NCBI GenBank assembly: GCA_030705665.1
Contig: JAUZQA010000261.1
Coordinates: forward strand, 1 to 6,083
Direction of reading: 5' to 3'
Source of the DNA: Bacillota bacterium
GTDB taxonomy: Bacteria; Bacillota; Bacilli; Bacillales_B; DSM-18226
Length of the DNA: 6,083 nt
Shown: one piece after another, positions 4,497 to 6,083 of the stretch
How positions within the stretch are numbered: the first letter of the stretch is position 1
Layout: the number at the start of each line of letters is the position of its first letter
Made by a program: the position numbers and the translations under genes
Notes under the pieces: model-generated
What the model was told of the DNA's origin: nothing
Database searches by the model: none
What the model saw: only the letters and a program-made list of their open reading frames with translations

Positions 4497-6023
4497 TTGA
4501 ATACAACGGCCTTTACACTATTCCTGATTATTGTCGCACTAACGCTCATCGTAACGTATATCGCTTCAAAACGGACAAAAACTACAAGTGACTTTTACAC
4601 AGCAGGTTCCAGCCTGACTGGATGGCAGAATGGCCTTGCCATTGCAGGGGACTATATGTCAGCCGCATCGTTTCTCGGAATTGCCGGAATGATCGCTCTT
4701 TCTGGCTTTGACGGCTTCTTTTACAGTATTGGCTTTTTAGTTGCCTATCTAGTGGTCTTATATATTGTAGCTGAACCACTGCGAAATCTTGGTAAATTTA
4801 CCGTTGCCGATATGATTGCGGCACGATTTAAAGAAAAAAATGTTCGCGGTGTTGCAGCTTTAAATACAATTACTATTTCTACTTTCTACATGATTGCCCA
4901 GCTTGTCGGGGCTGGAGCATTGATAAAGCTATTACTCGGCTTGGACTATATATATTCCGTTTTAATTGTAGGAGTATTGATGACGGTTTATGTTGTATTC
5001 GGCGGGATGATGGCAACAAGCTGGGTACAAATTATCAAGGCATTATTGTTAATGGCAGGCACGATCCTTATTTCCTTCATGGTATTCGCGAAGTTTGACT
5101 TTAGCGTAATGAGGATGTTTGACCATTTAAAAACAGCCACGCCGCTTGGAACTGGGTTTTTAAATCCTGGCAATAAATTTAAGGATCCATTGGACACGAT
5201 TTCACTTAACCTCGCATTGGTATTGGGTACAGCGGGACTTCCCCATATCCTTACTCGCTTCTTTACCGTAAAAGATGCAGTAACTGCCCGCAAATCGGTT
5301 GTTTTCGCAACATGGATCATCGGTATTTTCTACGTCATGACCATCTTTTTAGGCTTTGGCTCTGCCGCTTTTGTTGGTTATGATAAAATTGTCGCCGCGA
5401 ATGCCGCCGGTAATATGGCCGCGCCACTGCTCGCCCAAGCATTAGGCGGAGATTTCTTATTTGCGTTAATTTCCGCGGTTGCGTTTGCCACCATTCTGGC
5501 GGTTGTTGCCGGGCTTGTTCTCTCTGCCGCTTCAGCGTTTGCCCATGACTTTTACAGTCAAATTCTTCGTCACGGCAAAGCAACGGAAAAAGAACAAGTT
5601 GTTGCCGCACGTTGGGCTTCCATTGGCGTATCCGCTTTATCGATTATCCTAGCTTTGTTTGCCCAAAAAATGAACGTAGCTTTCTTAGTAGCGTTAGCTT
5701 TCGCGGTTGCTGCGAGTGCCAATCTGCCAATCATTCTGTTCACGATTTTCTGGAAACGATTTAATACAACGGGTGCGGTTACCGGCATGGTGGTCGGGCT
5801 TCTCAGTGCCCTTGTCCTTGTGGCCATCGGCCCGAATGTTTGGTCCCCGGAAGCGGGCAAGGCGATCCTTGTAGGTCAGCCGCTCTTCCCGCTCGGCAAC
5901 CCAGGGATTGTCTCGATACCATTAGGCTTTATTGGGGCTTATCTCGGAACCGTGCTTTCTAGCAAAAAGGTTGATGAGAAGAAATTTGATGAAATACTTG
6001 TTAAGGCCAATACCGGATTATAA
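4497..6023 (+). CDS. actP: Sodium:acetate (monocarboxylate) symporter of the SSF family, ActP/YwcA type
   Basis: This 508-residue secondary transporter should couple sodium (or proton) entry to uptake of acetate or related short-chain acids across the cytoplasmic membrane. It resembles, from memory, B. subtilis YwcA nearly end to end. Family marks include SDFYTAGSSLTGWQNGLAIAG (31-51), the first core helix DYMSAASFLGIAG (52-64), VAEPLRNLGKFTVADMIAARF (91-111), STFYMIAQLVGAGALI (128-143), VFGGMMATSWVQIIKA (167-182), LGTAGLPHILTRFFTVKDA (243-261) and VLSAASAFAHD (341-351), whose serines correspond to the second sodium site of SSF transporters. About thirteen helices are expected. The start is TTG at 4497-4499 behind a GGGAGG site, and the next internal Met (residue 54) lies within the first conserved helix. 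It is the last gene of the operon, followed by a strong terminator. The gene is intact. Exact substrate (acetate, pyruvate, propionate or glycolate) cannot be fixed from sequence. Confidence 0.93.
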   Translation: MNTTAFTLFLIIVALTLIVTYIASKRTKTTSDFYTAGSSLTGWQNGLAIAGDYMSAASFLGIAGMIALSGFDGFFYSIGFLVAYLVVLYIVAEPLRNLGKFTVADMIAARFKEKNVRGVAALNTITISTFYMIAQLVGAGALIKLLLGLDYIYSVLIVGVLMTVYVVFGGMMATSWVQIIKALLLMAGTILISFMVFAKFDFSVMRMFDHLKTATPLGTGFLNPGNKFKDPLDTISLNLALVLGTAGLPHILTRFFTVKDAVTARKSVVFATWIIGIFYVMTIFLGFGSAAFVGYDKIVAANAAGNMAAPLLAQALGGDFLFALISAVAFATILAVVAGLVLSAASAFAHDFYSQILRHGKATEKEQVVAARWASIGVSALSIILALFAQKMNVAFLVALAFAVAASANLPIILFTIFWKRFNTTGAVTGMVVGLLSALVLVAIGPNVWSPEAGKAILVGQPLFPLGNPGIVSIPLGFIGAYLGTVLSSKKVDEKKFDEILVKANTGL

Positions 6024-6035
6024 TTGAATAGAGGG

Positions 6036-6070
6036 AAAAGACGTATGCCAAAGGGGGCATACGTCTTTTT
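6036..6070 (+). terminator. Strong intrinsic terminator of the DUF485-actP operon
   Basis: A perfect 14-base inverted repeat, AAAAGACGTATGCC (6036-6049) and GGCATACGTCTTTT (6056-6069), encloses a 6-base loop and ends in TTTTT. It begins 12 bases after the actP stop. The A-run on its left arm also gives four Ts on the minus strand, so it may terminate transcription arriving from the right as well. Nothing else is visible in the remaining 13 bases. Confidence 0.95.
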
Positions 6071-6083
6071 CATGACTATAGGA

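Noticed and set aside
4582..5860. Several minus-strand ORFs of 65-110 codons opposite actP
   Set aside because: They are antisense to a clearly coding, conserved symporter gene, have no ribosome sites and show no recognisable domains.
1..6083. Defence system, CRISPR array, transposase or other novel multi-gene system
   Set aside because: All long frames are recognised transporters. There are no regularly spaced repeats, mobile-element proteins or unexplained large ORFs.

Overview
The window looks like chromosomal DNA of a low-to-moderate G+C Bacillaceae species (Bacillus, Neobacillus or a relative). The basis is AT-rich intergenic DNA, strong purine-rich Shine-Dalgarno sites, frequent GTG/TTG starts, a 23-residue lipoprotein signal, sigma-A-like promoters, and proteins that closely resemble, from memory, Bacillus subtilis YceI/NiaP and YwcB-YwcA. 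It holds five essentially certain genes, one of them cut by the window edge. All concern small-molecule transport across the membrane.

Layout. Positions 1-2343, minus strand: a branched-chain amino acid ABC transporter cluster in the order livJ (substrate-binding lipoprotein), livH (permease), livM (second permease, only its first 22 codons present). The ATP-binding subunits would be expected beyond position 1. The 198-bp livJ-livH gap is unusual: it holds a GC-rich, multiply self-complementary element that starts directly at the livJ stop codon, then a long nested stem-loop that ends directly at the livH ribosome binding site. Positions 2344-2615: livJ leader and promoter region with a good CodY-box match, and the terminator of the next gene. 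Positions 2616-3848, minus strand: niaP, a niacin transporter of the major facilitator superfamily. Positions 3849-4142: divergent control region with a strong niaP promoter whose spacer is filled by a perfect 8-2-8 palindrome (candidate NiaR operator), a third copy of the same 8-mer, and a near-consensus rightward promoter. Positions 4143-6023, plus strand: a two-gene operon of a DUF485 membrane protein and an ActP/YwcA-type sodium:acetate symporter, closed by a very strong terminator at 6036-6070.

Functionally these are three transport units: branched-chain amino acid uptake (CodY control inferred), niacin uptake for NAD synthesis (NiaR control inferred), and acetate or short-chain monocarboxylate uptake. 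I see no previously undescribed system. No mobile-element gene, CRISPR array, tRNA, rRNA or recognisable riboswitch was found. The most interesting parts are non-coding: the livJ-livH intergenic structures, the niaP operator, and a 38-codon ORF with a perfect Shine-Dalgarno site that contains a promoter and overlaps the DUF485 start.
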